Origin: Marsupella aquatica
Taxonomy: Eukaryota; Marchantiophyta
DNA length: 64,000 nucleotides
Direction of reading: 5' to 3'
Assembly: GCA_973895155.1 (NCBI GenBank)
Contig: OZ316892.1
Location: 2,418,001 to 2,482,000 of the forward strand
The translations under genes and the position numbers were made by a program. The notes beneath the pieces were generated by a model. It was not told the origin of the DNA. It was given only the letters and a program-made list of their open reading frames with translations, and did no database searches. Shown in pieces: positions 1-13,518 of the stretch (position 1 is the stretch's first letter; the number at the start of each line of letters is the position of its first letter).

Positions 1-2290
1 GGAGAGGTATGGCCTCTCCAACTTCTGATGGAAGGAGTTGTTTTAAAATATTCTTTCATATATCTACTTCTCGTCATCTTCACCATATTTCTTTGTTGTT
101 TTCACCCTAATCGACCAATTTGTCTGCTTGCGTGATTTAATTTGGTGCTTACGGTTGATTCCTATTCACACTCATCAGGACGAACCAACTTCACAGAACT
201 AGTCATGCTGCCCAAGGGTGAATGGCCAAAATGGTTAGTAATTCTTGTCGAATCAGTTTTTGAGAAAAATCAATAGCGTGTCTACATCTGAGTACTGGTA
301 ATTGATTCAGGAGTATAGGATTATCAACCAGATTCTTTGCAGCAAAAAGCATGCTAGCGACACGATCCCTCACAAATCAAAACCTCAGGTTCTCTTCGAA
401 TTTGTGAAGGCCAGAGCCGACCGCCGGAATTGAGCTGACACTAGGGCTACTTCCTGTGCAGGTGCTGGGATTGTAGTGGCTGCGGAAATAGCTTCTGTAC
501 ACGGTGCTTTGGAACGGGCGAAAAAAGAGGCACCATCGGTTTTCATTTACCAGACGAGATAGACGGATCCCAAAATTGACATATGGCTTCCGTCTAGTTG
601 GCTTTTCTTGTGACTGCCAGTCTGAGCAGTTCATGCTAAATGTTTTCCGTCGTGTGAAAATGAATTCTCTGTCAGAAACACTTAAACAAATCAAACAGTC
701 GTCGAATGGGTGGACAGGAAGTTGAGCTCTGGGGCAAGAAGAAATGCTTTGCCCTTGAGTTATCCCGAGGGAAAACGACAGATGGAATCCAGGACTTGAA
801 CAATTTTTAATGCAATGAGATTCAGTTCATTTCAGTTCAATTAGAGAAAGAAATCGATGAATGAAGGTGGTGAAATTCAACTGGCCAAACATGATCTTCA
901 CGTAAGACTTTAGAAGCGACTGGTATGAAGTAAGAAGCAAGGAAAACAGCAGGCAAAGCAGGTGCAAGGTCCAAGGCTATCATGTCAACTAGTGGACAGG
1001 GACGCCCACAAAGAGCATGCAGATAGTGACACAGGGGCGTCATGGTGGAGTAGTAAAGAGCAGGCAACACCAGAGTAGGTTCATCGTAACAGTGATTATA
1101 CAGGTACTCCCTCAAACGACAGTGCAAGGTATTGATACCAGGAAGCCACGTTGTGATTAGATACTGGGACGAGAGGGATAAGACATAGCTCTGAAGGCGG
1201 TTGTGTTATGTGTATCAGCAGTGTAATTATGGACGAAATGTTTGAGAGCCTCATACATATGTATCTAGTGTACATTTTAGCATGAAAAGCACATGGATGC
1301 TATATTTTGGATGAAAGTACATGTGTGGCCTCATAAGGTTGCTGACAACTCTTCAGACTGTCTTGGGTGTGGTTTCCTTTCCCCTGTTTTCCAAAACGAA
1401 ACTCTTGTATGAAGAGACCTATGGTAATTGTGTTCTTCGGAGTTGTGGAGGTTGCTGTGTCATTCAGACCTTGGATCACAGCGTAGTAATTCAATTGCAT
1501 GTTCCAGTTTTTTTTAATTAGAGGTCTTGTATCTGAAACATTTTCGCTGTCGTATTCACTCACGAGAAATGTACCCCTCAAGGTCGAATAGCCCCTTTGC
1601 CCACGCAAAGTTCTGTCATTTTCATTCTCAAGCTGGGATTTGTTCATGTCTTTGCTGCAGTCTTGTTTCCAAACTCGATAAACAGTTGCAATAACTCAAA
1701 AGAGTTGATTGCTTCATCTTTTAGCATCAAGTTTTCTCCCTACAGAAACTGACTTTTGACCTTTCCTCCCCCACCCTTTCCTCCCTATTTCCCCACTGCC
1801 CTGACTGTAGGGACCCCCCCATGGCACACGCTGCTCCGAGGGTGAATGGGAACTGTCAGGTCTCCATTGTGGCAATCTCAGGGCGGTAGGATCTTCTGCA
1901 TTTAATTAGGGTTAGTCATTTAACCCATGGCCAGAAAAAGGTGGCAAGTGGTGATATTTGACAAAAAAGTGTCCACATTCACACTTCCCATCCCATCACC
2001 CATTAGATTGGCTGGGTTAACGTGACACATTGTGGGGCTGGTTGTTGGGTCTAGAGTTATAAAAATTATCTATTTATTGTGGTAACAGGGACGGCAGGAT
2101 GGAAAACAGGATGGACTGCCATGTTGGACACAGTGCTCCCATGGACCATATTTGGTGGTGCATCCTAGTGTGGGGTCCATATCTTGACAATTATGATTCC
2201 TAAAATGATTTTTAGTTCTGCTAGTGCAAGGCAACTAGAGGAGGAGTAGACTTGAACAAAAAATACAAGCCCAAATATTTCATGTCAACA
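1..2290. other. Intergenic DNA, no gene recognised
   Basis: I find no coding region supported by family motifs or paired splice sites on either strand. The open frames here are short and have no recognisable composition. The only notable words are isolated telomere-box-like sequences (for example near 1906-1915). Confidence 0.5.
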
Positions 2291-2433
2291 TAAAGAAAAT
2301 TGATCTAATGAAATTGAACGCTTCACATTATAGGATTAAACTCAACCAGAAAAACCAAAACGTAAAGAAAATTGATCTGATGAAATTGAACGCTTCACAT
2401 TATAGGATTAAACTCAACCAGAAAAACCAAAAC
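2291..2433. repeat. 72-bp tandem duplication, two copies
   Basis: Copy 1 (2291-2362) and copy 2 (2363-2433) differ by one internal substitution (about 2307 versus 2379) and at the junction base. The unit is 24 codons long, so an open frame runs through both copies and encodes a repeated peptide. That is expected by chance from a multiple-of-three repeat and does not indicate a gene. Confidence 0.95.
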
Positions 2434-2758
2434 TGCACTGTCACTTTGATAAAAGTGTACCTTACCTACTCCTCTAGCATGTCCCCAAAACTAAAAACTA
2501 TATCTGAATTCAGGTATATCAAGTTATTACAATTAAACTAATATTTCATGAAGTGTGGTTCACTGGGGTTTCAATGACCAATCTACAGTAGTGGTCCATG
2601 GGGTCTTCAAATTCAACCATTGCCGGCTCAAATTTTTTAAAAATAAACAGTTAGCACATAGACATAAAACTAAGACCAATCTTGCTATCCATGGGCCTTC
2701 AAAACTCGTTCACCTTGGGAAAAACAAACATAAACAGTAATAAATAAATAAATCTATG

Positions 2759-2783
2759 TCTATATCTATATCTATATCTATAT
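2759..2783. repeat. TATATC microsatellite
   Basis: About four TATATC hexamers in a row, next to an A/T-rich TAAA run at 2739-2752. Confidence 0.9.
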
Positions 2784-3100
2784 GTTGTCAAAAGGATAGA
2801 AATGCCAAATGAGGAGACATGATCCAAAAGCAAAACGACCACAATAAAGGGGGGAAAACGGAAAGAGCACAGGTGGACTAAAAGAGTCCTAAGTCAGTCC
2901 CCCACAACAAGTCCCAATAATAACACAGAAACGTAAAATAAAATTGGATCCAATCCCGGCGAAGGCGGTGGGGAGTGTTCACAGAGCCTCTCGCCTTCCA
3001 ACCTTTAAGCCCACAATTCTTTGACCCATGCAACAGAAGGCATTCCATTGACGACGCTGAGACTCAATCTTGACAGGTTTCCCCTTCTCAATCGGAAGTA

Positions 3101-3218
3101 AATCAGTCGAAGCCCAACTCGATCGTGGGAATTGCTGCCGGAATTGGTCTCTCCAGTAAAATCAGTCGAAGCCCAACTCCATCGGGGGAGTTGCTGTCGG
3201 AATTGGTCTGTCCACGAG
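3101..3218. repeat. 59-bp imperfect tandem duplication upstream of SLU7
   Basis: Copy 1 (3101-3159) and copy 2 (3160-3218) share most positions, including the word AATCAGTCGAAGCCCAACTC at the start of each. More diverged echoes flank them: CAATCTTGACA at 3065 and 3239, and CACGAGAAGGCG at 3213 and 3338. A larger segment was probably duplicated first. It lies about 0.7 kb before the SLU7 start codon, in promoter or leader DNA. Confidence 0.9.
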
Positions 3219-3735
3219 AAGGCGGTGTCGACCTAATCAATCTTGACATATTTGTTTCCTCCTCTCAATCGGGAGCAAAGCTTGTGTACAGTCGATCCCG
3301 GCTCGATAGGCGCAGTTCGTGGAATTGAAGTGGTCGCGCCACGAGAAGGCGATGACGGAGTGATCGAGATTCGGCCAGCATAGTAAGCGTCAGTGGATTG
3401 AATTGGAAATTGGGCACTCGCGTTCTTGCAGAGAGGGTAAGGGAGCGGCATGAGGACGTGAGCATCATCCTCCGCGAGGGGAGGGCTGCTTGTAGGGTTA
3501 GTTCCGGGAAGACGTAGACTAGTACTGGAATTTCGCGAAGAAGGACATCCGGACAAGGGTTTGGGCCGGGGTCGAGAATTCTTGAATTGGAGATAAACGC
3601 CCTGCCGACGACGGGAATTATAGAGCGCAGGTTTTAGGTCCGTATTGCATTGTAATGTTTATCTCGCTGCAGTCAATTTATGGTAGCACTTCGCTCCAGG
3701 GGTTCGGACTCTGTCAATTTTCTAGGCGGATGTAG

Positions 3736-3746
3736 TTTAGGGTTTT
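3736..3746 (+). promoter_or_regulatory. Telo-box-like motif in SLU7 promoter/leader
   Basis: TTTAGGGTTTT is the reverse complement of the plant telo-box core AAACCCTAA and lies about 155 bp before the SLU7 ATG. Telo-boxes are known in plant promoters and leaders of housekeeping and translation genes. A role here is inferred from position only. Confidence 0.4.
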
Positions 3747-3897
3747 AATAGCCATTCGGAACTCCAGTTTGTTCCGTCTGGACTTTGAGTGAATTGCATT
3801 TCTCCTTGCCCGCCTCATTTTTTCTTGCGATTTCTCCTCTCCAGGCTTTAAATCGGAGGTATAGGAGGATAGCGCAGACACAGAAGGAGGAAAAGCC

Positions 3898-6800
3898 ATG
3901 GCGACTGCATCAGCGGCATTCAAATCCCGAGAGGATCACAGGAAACAGTTGGAGTTGGAGGAAGCTCGGAAGGCCGGGCTCGCCCCAGCCGAGCTCGATG
4001 AGGATGGCAAGGAAATCAATCCTCATATTCCACAGTATATGTCCTCAGCTCCATGGTACCTCAACGCCGAGAGACCAGTAAGCCTTCCTACCATCATCTC
4101 ACAGCCATGACTCCAACACATGTGACCAAGGAATAAAAAATATGAGTCGCCATATTATTGGAAGGACTGGCGAATTTGAGAGGATTTTGATTCCCGAGAA
4201 TAAGTTTTCGTGTTTTCTACCATTCATTGCGTAACTCGATGATTTCATATGTCGCTTACAGAGTTTGAAGCATCAACGGAAATGGAAGTCCGACCCGAAT
4301 TACACCAAGGACTGGTATGACAGAGGTGCGAAAGTCTATCAAGCAGAGAAGTTTCGCCCAGGCGCATGCACGAAGTAAGTTCTAATAGTCCTTGTTCAGA
4401 TGGCTTTCATTAATTTTGTGGCTGGATTGGGGAGCTGGTAGATTAGGGTTTGGTACCTTGTTTTACTCCTAAATGTGAGCGCTAGTCTATATGAAAGACA
4501 TCCATGTGTGTATAGAGACCAAATATCGTCAGATATAAATGGTTGCGTTTGAAGCATATGACTCATTAAGGGGATATATTCGGTATCTTAATCATTTAGG
4601 CATGGTCGGTATTAGAGAACATCCATTGATTTAATTTATCGATTACATTCCGGATGTCTGTTTTGTGTAGCTGCGGTGCTATGAGCCACGATGTGAAGGG
4701 TTGTATGGAGAGACCCAGACAGACTGGGGCAAAGTGGACTAATAAGCGGATTGCTGCTGACGAGAAGGTCGAGATTTTTGAGCTGGACTACGATGGCAAG
4801 CGTGATCGCTGGAACGGTTATGACCCTGCAACGTATGCACGGGTGATAGACACCTACGAAATGCGGGACGACGCCAGGAGAAAGTATCAGAAGGAGGAGC
4901 AGATGAAGAAGCTGGAGATGAAAAATGCGGTTCCGGAAAAGGAGAGAAAGGAAGGGGAAGACAGCGATGATGATGGGGAGGAGGAGGATGATGATGCGGA
5001 TGTTGATGAAGCGAAGGTTGATGAGTCAAAGCAGATGGATTTCGCAAAAGTGGAGAAACGTGTTAGAACTACTGGCGGTGGAAGTACTGGAACTGTCAGG
5101 TGAGGTCCCTTAAGTCGTAAACTCTGTGGCCTGTTTGCTCTTTTCGTTTGCATTTCTTCAAAACCTTCGGTTACGATCATAGTGAATGTCTGAGAAGTGC
5201 GTTTAATGATCGTAGATTCCGACGACGGTTGTTTTCCGTGGTGATGATTCTTCTCTATTCTGATATGTTTTGTCTCGCGTCACAGGAATCTTCGTATTCG
5301 GGAGGACACAGCAAAGTATCTGCTGAATTTGGATACAAATTCTGCATATTATGACCCCAAAACCCGGTCAATGCGAGAAGATCCACTTCCAGAGACAGAT
5401 CCTAATGAGAAATTTTATTCTGTGAGTCTAACTACTTTGCATTTCTTGGAGACTCGGATTATCTTCCAGATTTGCAGTTTAACGATTCTTCTTGTGGCGC
5501 AAGGACTAATTGATTTCCAACTGTGTCATACAGGGAGACAATCAAAATCGTGTTAGTGGGCAAGCTCAGGAGTTCAAACAGCTGAACATTCATGCTTGGG
5601 AGGCTTATGAGAAAGGACAAGACATTCACTTGCAGGCTGCACCGTCACAAGCTGAGCTTCTTCACAGGGAATTTAAAATCAAGAAGGAGAAACTCAAGAC
5701 TCAAACCAAGGAGGACATATATGAGAAGTATGGAAATGCTGCTGCAGAAGAAAGGCCACCTATGGAGATATTGCTAGGTCAAACAGATCGACAAGTCGAG
5801 TATGATAGAGCAGGCCGGATTATCAAGGGGCAGGAGAAGGCAGTGGCAAAGAGTAAATATGAGGAGGATGTTTTCATCAACAATCATACAACAGTATGGG
5901 GTTCGTGGTGGAAGGACGGGCAATGGGGTTACAAGTGCTGCAGGTCATTTGTGCGTAATAGCTACTGTACTGGGCAAGCTGGTATTGAGGCAGCTGAAGC
6001 TTCTGCTGAGTCAATGCGAATCAATCTTGAGAAGAAAAGTGCACTTCAGGGTATGTCTTTGTCGATTCTGTTTTGCTGATCCTTGACAGCCCGTTACAGG
6101 AATTATCCTCTCGGGGACTGATAAAAATGAACCTTATTTTCCTTGGTCACGGATGTTATTGCAACTTCAAGATGCGCTTCATGACAGGTCTGGCTAAAAT
6201 TTCCTGTTGTATCTCTGTGTCAGCAAGGCTCCCCATTCTACAGATCTTTAGTACTATCAATATGTTTCTTCCAATTCGTCTTCAGCGGAGATTTAGGGGT
6301 CGTTGGGGATATGATTGTAGTCCTAATATATTTTCTGCTGGTGCCCTCCCAGAAAAACCAGCACAAAGAGAAGAGAAGAATGCGGCAACCTGGGGAAGTG
6401 AGGTCGCGGATGACATAGTGCTAGATCAAAAGAAGTTGAAAGCAGCACTGAAGAAGGTTTGTTGTCTGCAACCGACTGTTTAGAATGGATGAAATATAAT
6501 TTTGGCTCGAGAACTAAGTACTATTCCTTTCTTTATCAACGCTGCAGTGTGTCAGTTTCCTGTATGGCCTTCAGCGTAGTCTCGGTAATCTGTTGAAAGC
6601 GAAATCTTTGTGGGTGTTACTACTTCACTACAAACAGGACTGCCACCAATCAGAGTCTGGTATCCGACAGATGCATGCGATGAGAAATTAGATAGAGACA
6701 GCTGATCTCCTTGCAGGGATGAGGACACTATCTGGTGGGAACCTATCTGATGGTCTCGTGTCATGTCTTGGGAATCCAGAAGTGGATGGTTACAAAGTTG

Positions 6801-7528
6801 AGATTGAACTAGGGGTGCTTTTTTCACTGTATGTGAGATGGGGAAAAATATGGAAACACCATATCTCCGTGTAAAGATGACGACACTATCTAGCAAGGAT
6901 TTTGGTGATGCATGGCCGCGAGGTTCATATGGTGGTTGTGCGTGGATTGTAGCTGTGATCTTGACCGGGGCCCGTACCATTCTATTTACTATGCATACTA
7001 GCTCTGAAAGTACATAGCATTGTTCATCGCTCAGATTTTCGTCGTGTACCCTATTCATGAGTTTCTGTCTAGTCAGGTTTCAGTCTCTCGAGGTTGGAAT
7101 GAACTTGCATTTCTCCAGCATTGCACGTCGTCTACTGACTGTTGCCAGGACAAAGTATTGTTCGCTTATTATGACACTCAGACGAGACATTGTGGTGCAA
7201 ATTGTGCAGGAGGATGAGAGGTTGAAAGAAGAGAAGGATGAACGCAAGCGAAAGTATAATGTAACGTACTCAGATGAGGTATGTGACATTTTCAGAACAT
7301 CCCAGATCTTCTGCCTAGCAAGTAGTTGTACACATTTCGGAGTACTTGGGAAAGTATAGCCGATCTTGCTAGGGTCAACTTGCGTTGCACATATAATCAT
7401 ATGCCTGTTTCCAGTGGTTGATTGTACGCTGCTGTTGACCGTATTGTCTGTAGGTTACGCAAGAGGACATGGAGGCCTACAGAATGAAGAAGGTCCACTT
7501 TGATGACCCCATGAAGGACTTTCTATAG
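3898..7528 (+). CDS. SLU7: Pre-mRNA-splicing factor SLU7
   Basis: Eight phase-consistent exons: 3898-4077, 4262-4374, 4671-5099, 5286-5421, 5534-6050, 6353-6456, 7210-7278, 7454-7528, giving about 540 residues, close to the length usual for plant SLU7. The family acts in the nucleus at the second catalytic step of splicing, in 3' splice-site choice. The diagnostic zinc knuckle CX2CX4HX4C is at C96, C99, H104, C109 and is split by intron 2. The conserved segments around [11 protein letters not shown] and [15 protein letters not shown] are present, and the protein ends with the family signature [14 protein letters not shown]. An acidic stretch (about residues 192-212, D/E-rich) interrupts the middle. 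The start ATG sits in a good context (AAAGCCATGG) and the N-terminus matches family members. Intron 6 is the longest (about 750 bp). Confidence 0.93.
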
Positions 7529-9789
7529 ACGGAAGACGTGTTGAAACTGGTGGAGTTCTGCTTTGCTGGTCACGGAGGACGGAGTTAATTGGGCATGAAC
7601 ACAAGCGTGTTGCACCCCGGATCCTCAACAAGGTTGCGGGATTGCAGGGCAACCAGTGTGTTTTATGTCAATATCGACTGCAATGAGGTTCCACCCATTC
7701 CAGTGAGGAGCAGGACCTCAAGCAATTTTAGTTGCGATCCTCTCTTCTGTATTATCATTCCTGAAGTATATATTCGTTCCTCTCTCCGGATCCAACGGCA
7801 GGTGTCGTCCAAATGGCTCGGGCTCGAGTTCCCGGATAAGTCCATCCCAAAAGGTACTTGCTGTACAGGAAGAGTCACTAAGGTGCTGGACGTTACAGCT
7901 GGCAGGAAGCCAACGAGCATCATTGAGTAAAAGGCCATGAATCTAAGCCAATAAATGTTTGATATTGGCCTTCGTTTGAAGATTTAACTGGTGCCAGATG
8001 TTGCTGCAACCAGGAGCATTGTAAATTTTGGGACTCACAGTTTCTCTCCTTTTCCAACACATCCAGCCTCAGTACTCTCCCCTGCAACCCTTTATAAAAC
8101 AGACGTCCAGCTCTGGTATCATCAAACGCGAGCACTGTAGAGTTTGTTGGCCTGATCTGTCTCGGAGTGAGGTTTATCCATTTTTAAGGGGAGCAGCAGT
8201 GTGGCCACTGAGTGTATGGCCTCCGACTTCAGCTATGATCTAGGTGATAGTAATCTTTTCCAACGGTGGTGGGAATTAAAGATGCTCCGAGTAGGTTTAG
8301 AGTAGTTCTTTCATTGGAATTACTAGAGTGGTGGGATTTCCCAGTTACTGAGGAGTAGGATAAGTGAATCTTTCCCCCTGCATTAATTGTGTACACTGAG
8401 AATGCCTTCTTGTTGCTCCGAATCCAGGGAGTGGAGCATGTACTGTGGGAGTCCGTTGAACGACGTTTTCCACCATGATCAATAGCATCCCAAAGAAATT
8501 GTGATACTGCGTTCACCGTTTGACAAAGCCCTTACTCTTCTCTAAACTGTATCAGGAGACATTCTACAAAAACAAGAGTAAGGTAGAGGCTGAACATCAG
8601 CACAGCCCTTAAGGCCTCACTTGGCCCGATGCAAAATCTGGTGGATAATTCCAAAATGTTCTCAAGAAAGGAAAAACTTACTCTTTTATCCTCTACAAAC
8701 CTGATGGCCAGTGGCGGTTTAAGAGGAAAAGGATAGCCGCCACTTAGGGATCTCAGGTCAGTTCAGCTCTCACGGCATAGGACTGCCCAAGTGTAACTCA
8801 ATGTCATCGTTTGGTTTGCAATTTTTACACCAGTCTAACTCAATCTCATGGGTTGGTTTGCAATTTGAACACAGTTTGCGCGTCGCTTTGTCATATAAAA
8901 ATAGAAAACCCGGAGTTGAAAATTTTGTGCATCGCTCTTCATATAATAAATCGAAAATCTGGAGTTGAAAATTCTGGGCACCTCATCTCGCACAATGTGT
9001 CCCTAACCAAGTCCAATATGCATTTGTAAACGTGGGGAACTACGGTCACTCTAAAAACCACCAAGTCTACCGTGCGAGGTGCTGTAGTCCATAACCAACA
9101 TGCAGATGGAAACATACATCTTATCGTCGTCAGTAAAGTACGTCCAGACCGTTGGTTCTGCTGAGACTCATAAAAGAAATTAACGCAACCATTTGATCCA
9201 CCTTGTCACTCTTGAAGAGGCTGTCGAGGGGACATGTATTAACGACATTCAAACAAACTCTTGAAAATGGGACAAACATCCTGAATTCCTGACTTGATAT
9301 GTATGAATGCCGACACGCAAAGTTTTCAACGGACGAGGAGATTTTGCCGATTGCTGCCAGTTTGCTGTCAATTTGCCGATTGATGTAAAGCCAGTGATTC
9401 CAAAAAATGAGCAATACCCTTAATTACTTGAATTACACTGACGGCAGACTTACCTTCTAGACTAAGTATATCCGATTCAGTACCCTGAAAGCACTCAAGC
9501 TGTCCAAAGAGTTCCCGAAAGACTGCTCCTACCCAACGTTTGTAAACTTGGGTGCCATTGACATCCTTAAGAGTCCAAAATTTAAAGCCGACTAAAGGCC
9601 TTAATAAGAGGTTTGAAAGGAACAGCTGACAGATCTCAACAAGCCAACTGATACAGTCCAAACGAAGGCTCCCAAGATGAACGAAAAGCATTCATGATAT
9701 TCACCTGCATAAGGTTGCATGAAACCTTACATTACCCTCTCTATCATATGGCGCATTCATCAAAGGAAGAACCAAAAAGGATCCGGGCC
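7529..9789. other. Intergenic DNA and SLU7 3' region
   Basis: The first few hundred bases are probably the SLU7 3' UTR. Two minus-strand open frames (9130-9414, 9368-9691) lie just downstream of the reductase pseudogene, but I recognise no domain in them. Two small imperfect tandem repeats occur at 8794-8970. Confidence 0.5.
8794..8975. repeat. Two adjacent imperfect tandem repeats (42 bp and about 50 bp)
   Basis: A 42-bp unit beginning TAACTCAAT is repeated at 8794 and 8836. It is followed by a roughly 50-bp unit, CATATAA...GGAGTTGAAAATT, repeated at about 8890 and 8940. Both are diverged two-copy arrays. Confidence 0.75.
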
Positions 9790-11450
<1,661 letters not shown>

Positions 11451-11503
11451 TGGCAAAGCCACAGCTTCCGTACCACAAGTTGACAGACTCCGAGTGTAGA
11501 GCA

Positions 11504-11633
11504 GAACCCGGTCCCTGGATTGATGGAATTAGATGAAGGTTTTCGTGGGCTGTAAAGATTGTAAATAATACAATTGCTTAGTAGGAGAAGGATTGCAGTA
11601 GATGTGGTAGGAAAATATCCAGGGACCGGGTTC
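11504..11633. repeat. 17-bp perfect inverted repeat, 96-bp spacer
   Basis: GAACCCGGTCCCTGGAT at 11504-11520 is repeated as its exact reverse complement at 11617-11633. It lies just upstream (in minus-strand sense) of the recognisable part of the reductase pseudogene, where its missing first exon should be. Confidence 0.85.
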
Positions 11634-12560
11634 TCTCATAGTGGACGCAAAGTTTAAGATTCTCTCCCAGAGAACCTGCCGGCCCACTTTGTTTGACAAT
11701 GTTCTTGTAAAAGAGTTTACCACACATTCCAGGGCCTTATAACACTGTGGTTGGTCTAATAAAGTTAATTGTGTAGTGCATGGATCACACAAGCATTGAC
11801 TGGTACCTTTGGTGGGCCCAAAAATCCATTGGGAAAGAAATTAGTAGTTTGGTCCATCACAAGAAGAAGTTTAATCTGAAGATCACAAAGGATTTGCTTG
11901 ACGGAACCCCAAAATGAAACCTGTTATTTGATAGAACCCCTAAGTGATCGGGACTTTTATAGAACCCCTAAGTGATCCAGACCATTGATTGACCTTGTTT
12001 TAATGTACCCAAAACTTGAGTGGTCCTATCAAGAAAGGCAATCATTGTGGGGTCCCATCAAGCACTAAATATATTTATGGAAAACATGTGCGCCGGTTTA
12101 CTCCGGAGTTGCACTAAGTACATTTCTCGAAAACAAGCTCCACTAATTAAAATATATTTCTGGAAAACATGTGAGGGAGTTTCCTCTGGAGTTGCATTTC
12201 TCAAACACATGTTGTGAGAGGTATTTGTTTGATTAACCCTAACATGAAACTTGTTACTTCATGAAACTTGTTACTTGATGGACACCCTGAGGTCTATCAA
12301 CGGTCCAGATCTGAGATCGAAAGGTCCATCAAGGGTCCAGATTGTGAAAAAGTAAAGGGGGGGTTGATTAAGCAAACTTTTTCCTGAACGGGGTACACTA
12401 AGCATATCTCTATGTTGTGAGGGATGACTTTTTGTTCCCTCCTTTTCAAGTTTATAAACCGACCATGGAGTATTTTTGGCGGGATCGCAAAAGCAGATTG
12501 CGCTAACTGAAATGGCAGCACGGAGCAATTAATCTAGAGGAATCAAGAGCGCAAGAGATC
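11634..12560. other. Intergenic DNA with short diverged repeats
   Basis: GAACCCCTAAGTGATC occurs twice (about 11932 and 11964). A diverged unit of about 80 bp around GGAAAACATGTG is repeated at about 12070 and 12155. I see no supported gene. Confidence 0.5.
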
Positions 12561-12957
12561 GGAGCTTGCTCGAAGAATCTCGAAGCTGTTCCAACAAGCT
12601 CATGCTCAGTTGACAACCTTTCTGATTTTTGCAACATCTCAAACACCTTCGTGATCGTCCTCTCTCCATTTTCGTCTATCAAGAGGCGAATTGAGAAGAA
12701 AATGAGTCGGTGAGGTTCTGCAGCGATGGAGTATGATATGCTCGATTCCCCCACACAGGCGGAGGAGCTTGCTCGAAGAAGATCGGAGCTGTGGACGCAT
12801 CGAGTGATTACAGTACTGGGCTAACAAGTTGATGCTCACTTGACAACCTTCCTGATTTTTGCGACATCTCAAAAACACCTTCGTGATCGTTCTCTCTCCA
12901 TCGTTGTTTCTCAAGAGGCGAATTGAGAAGAAAATGAGTCGGTGAAGCTCTGCGGCC
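12561..12957 (+). repeat. Tandem duplication of the ZNHIT1-like gene leader and start region
   Basis: The block from about 12593 to 12770 is repeated from about 12823 to 13000 with a period of 230-232 bp. The upstream copy contains an ATG at 12726 whose context mirrors the true start at 12958 (GAGTCGGTGARG...ATGGAG), then diverges and stops. GGAGCTTGCTCGAAGAA occurs exactly at 12561 and 12766, which suggests a third, even more upstream unit end. Copy 1 is therefore a decoy start and not a gene. Confidence 0.85.
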
Positions 12958-13518
12958 ATGGAGGATGACCTGCTCAATTCTCCCACGCACAGGAGGAGCT
13001 CCAAGAGAGCCAAGAAGATTGGAGTCAAGGTCGGAGCTGTGCTCGCTGACCCCAACGTCCGCGCACAAGCCTCGCGAGACCGCCTCGAAGCCCTAGAAAG
13101 TGATCATGTCACTCCAGAGCCGATTGACCTCGATGACGACGATGAGGACGCTTCGCTGGACGAGGACGATGGAGCTGAAGACGCTTTCAGATTGAAAACG
13201 AAGAAAGCTCCCAAGAAGAGCACGAGACGGAAGACTCGGAGAGCGGAGGCCATGGAGAGGAGCGAGATCAGCAAAAAGGCGCCACGAACGTTTCTGAATT
13301 TGATCCAGGAGGCGAATATTGAGGAGACGGTGCCCACTAATGTGCCAACGTACTTGAGGGCTGCTGTTGGGCCACCGAGTTCCGCTGCTCGACGACATTT
13401 CTGCTCCGTTTGTGGTTACCTTGCGCCGTACACTTGCACGAAGTGTGGCACACGGTTCTGCTCTTGCCGTTGTAAGGTAGTTCACGATGACACCAGATGC
13501 CTCAAATTCATAATGTGA
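12958..13518 (+). CDS. SWC6: SWR1-complex subunit 6 / ZNHIT1-like zinc-finger HIT protein
   Basis: Single-exon reading frame of 186 residues. The family (plant SEF/SWC6, human ZNHIT1, yeast Vps71) is a subunit of the SWR1 chromatin remodeller that deposits histone H2A.Z in the nucleus. The C-terminal HIT zinc finger is visible: C149-x2-C152, C160-x2-C163, then C168, C170/C172, H176 and C181, ending LKFIM, very near the usual C-terminus. An acidic patch (about residues 57-73) and a basic Lys/Arg-rich stretch (about 78-95) precede it, and TFLNLIQEANIE is the usual segment before the finger. Length matches plant homologues. The start is supported by homology of the N-terminus. The leader immediately upstream is duplicated. 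Confidence 0.9.
   Translation: MEDDLLNSPTHRRSSKRAKKIGVKVGAVLADPNVRAQASRDRLEALESDHVTPEPIDLDDDDEDASLDEDDGAEDAFRLKTKKAPKKSTRRKTRRAEAMERSEISKKAPRTFLNLIQEANIEETVPTNVPTYLRAAVGPPSSAARRHFCSVCGYLAPYTCTKCGTRFCSCRCKVVHDDTRCLKFIM

Noticed and set aside
2308-2541. Open frame with a repeated MKLNASHYRIKLNQKNQN peptide
   Set aside because: Produced by a 72-bp tandem duplication whose length is a multiple of three; no domain or expression signal.
4739-5180. Minus-strand open frames rich in His, Pro or Ser
   Set aside because: Antisense shadow of the SLU7 acidic stretch encoded by GA-rich codons.
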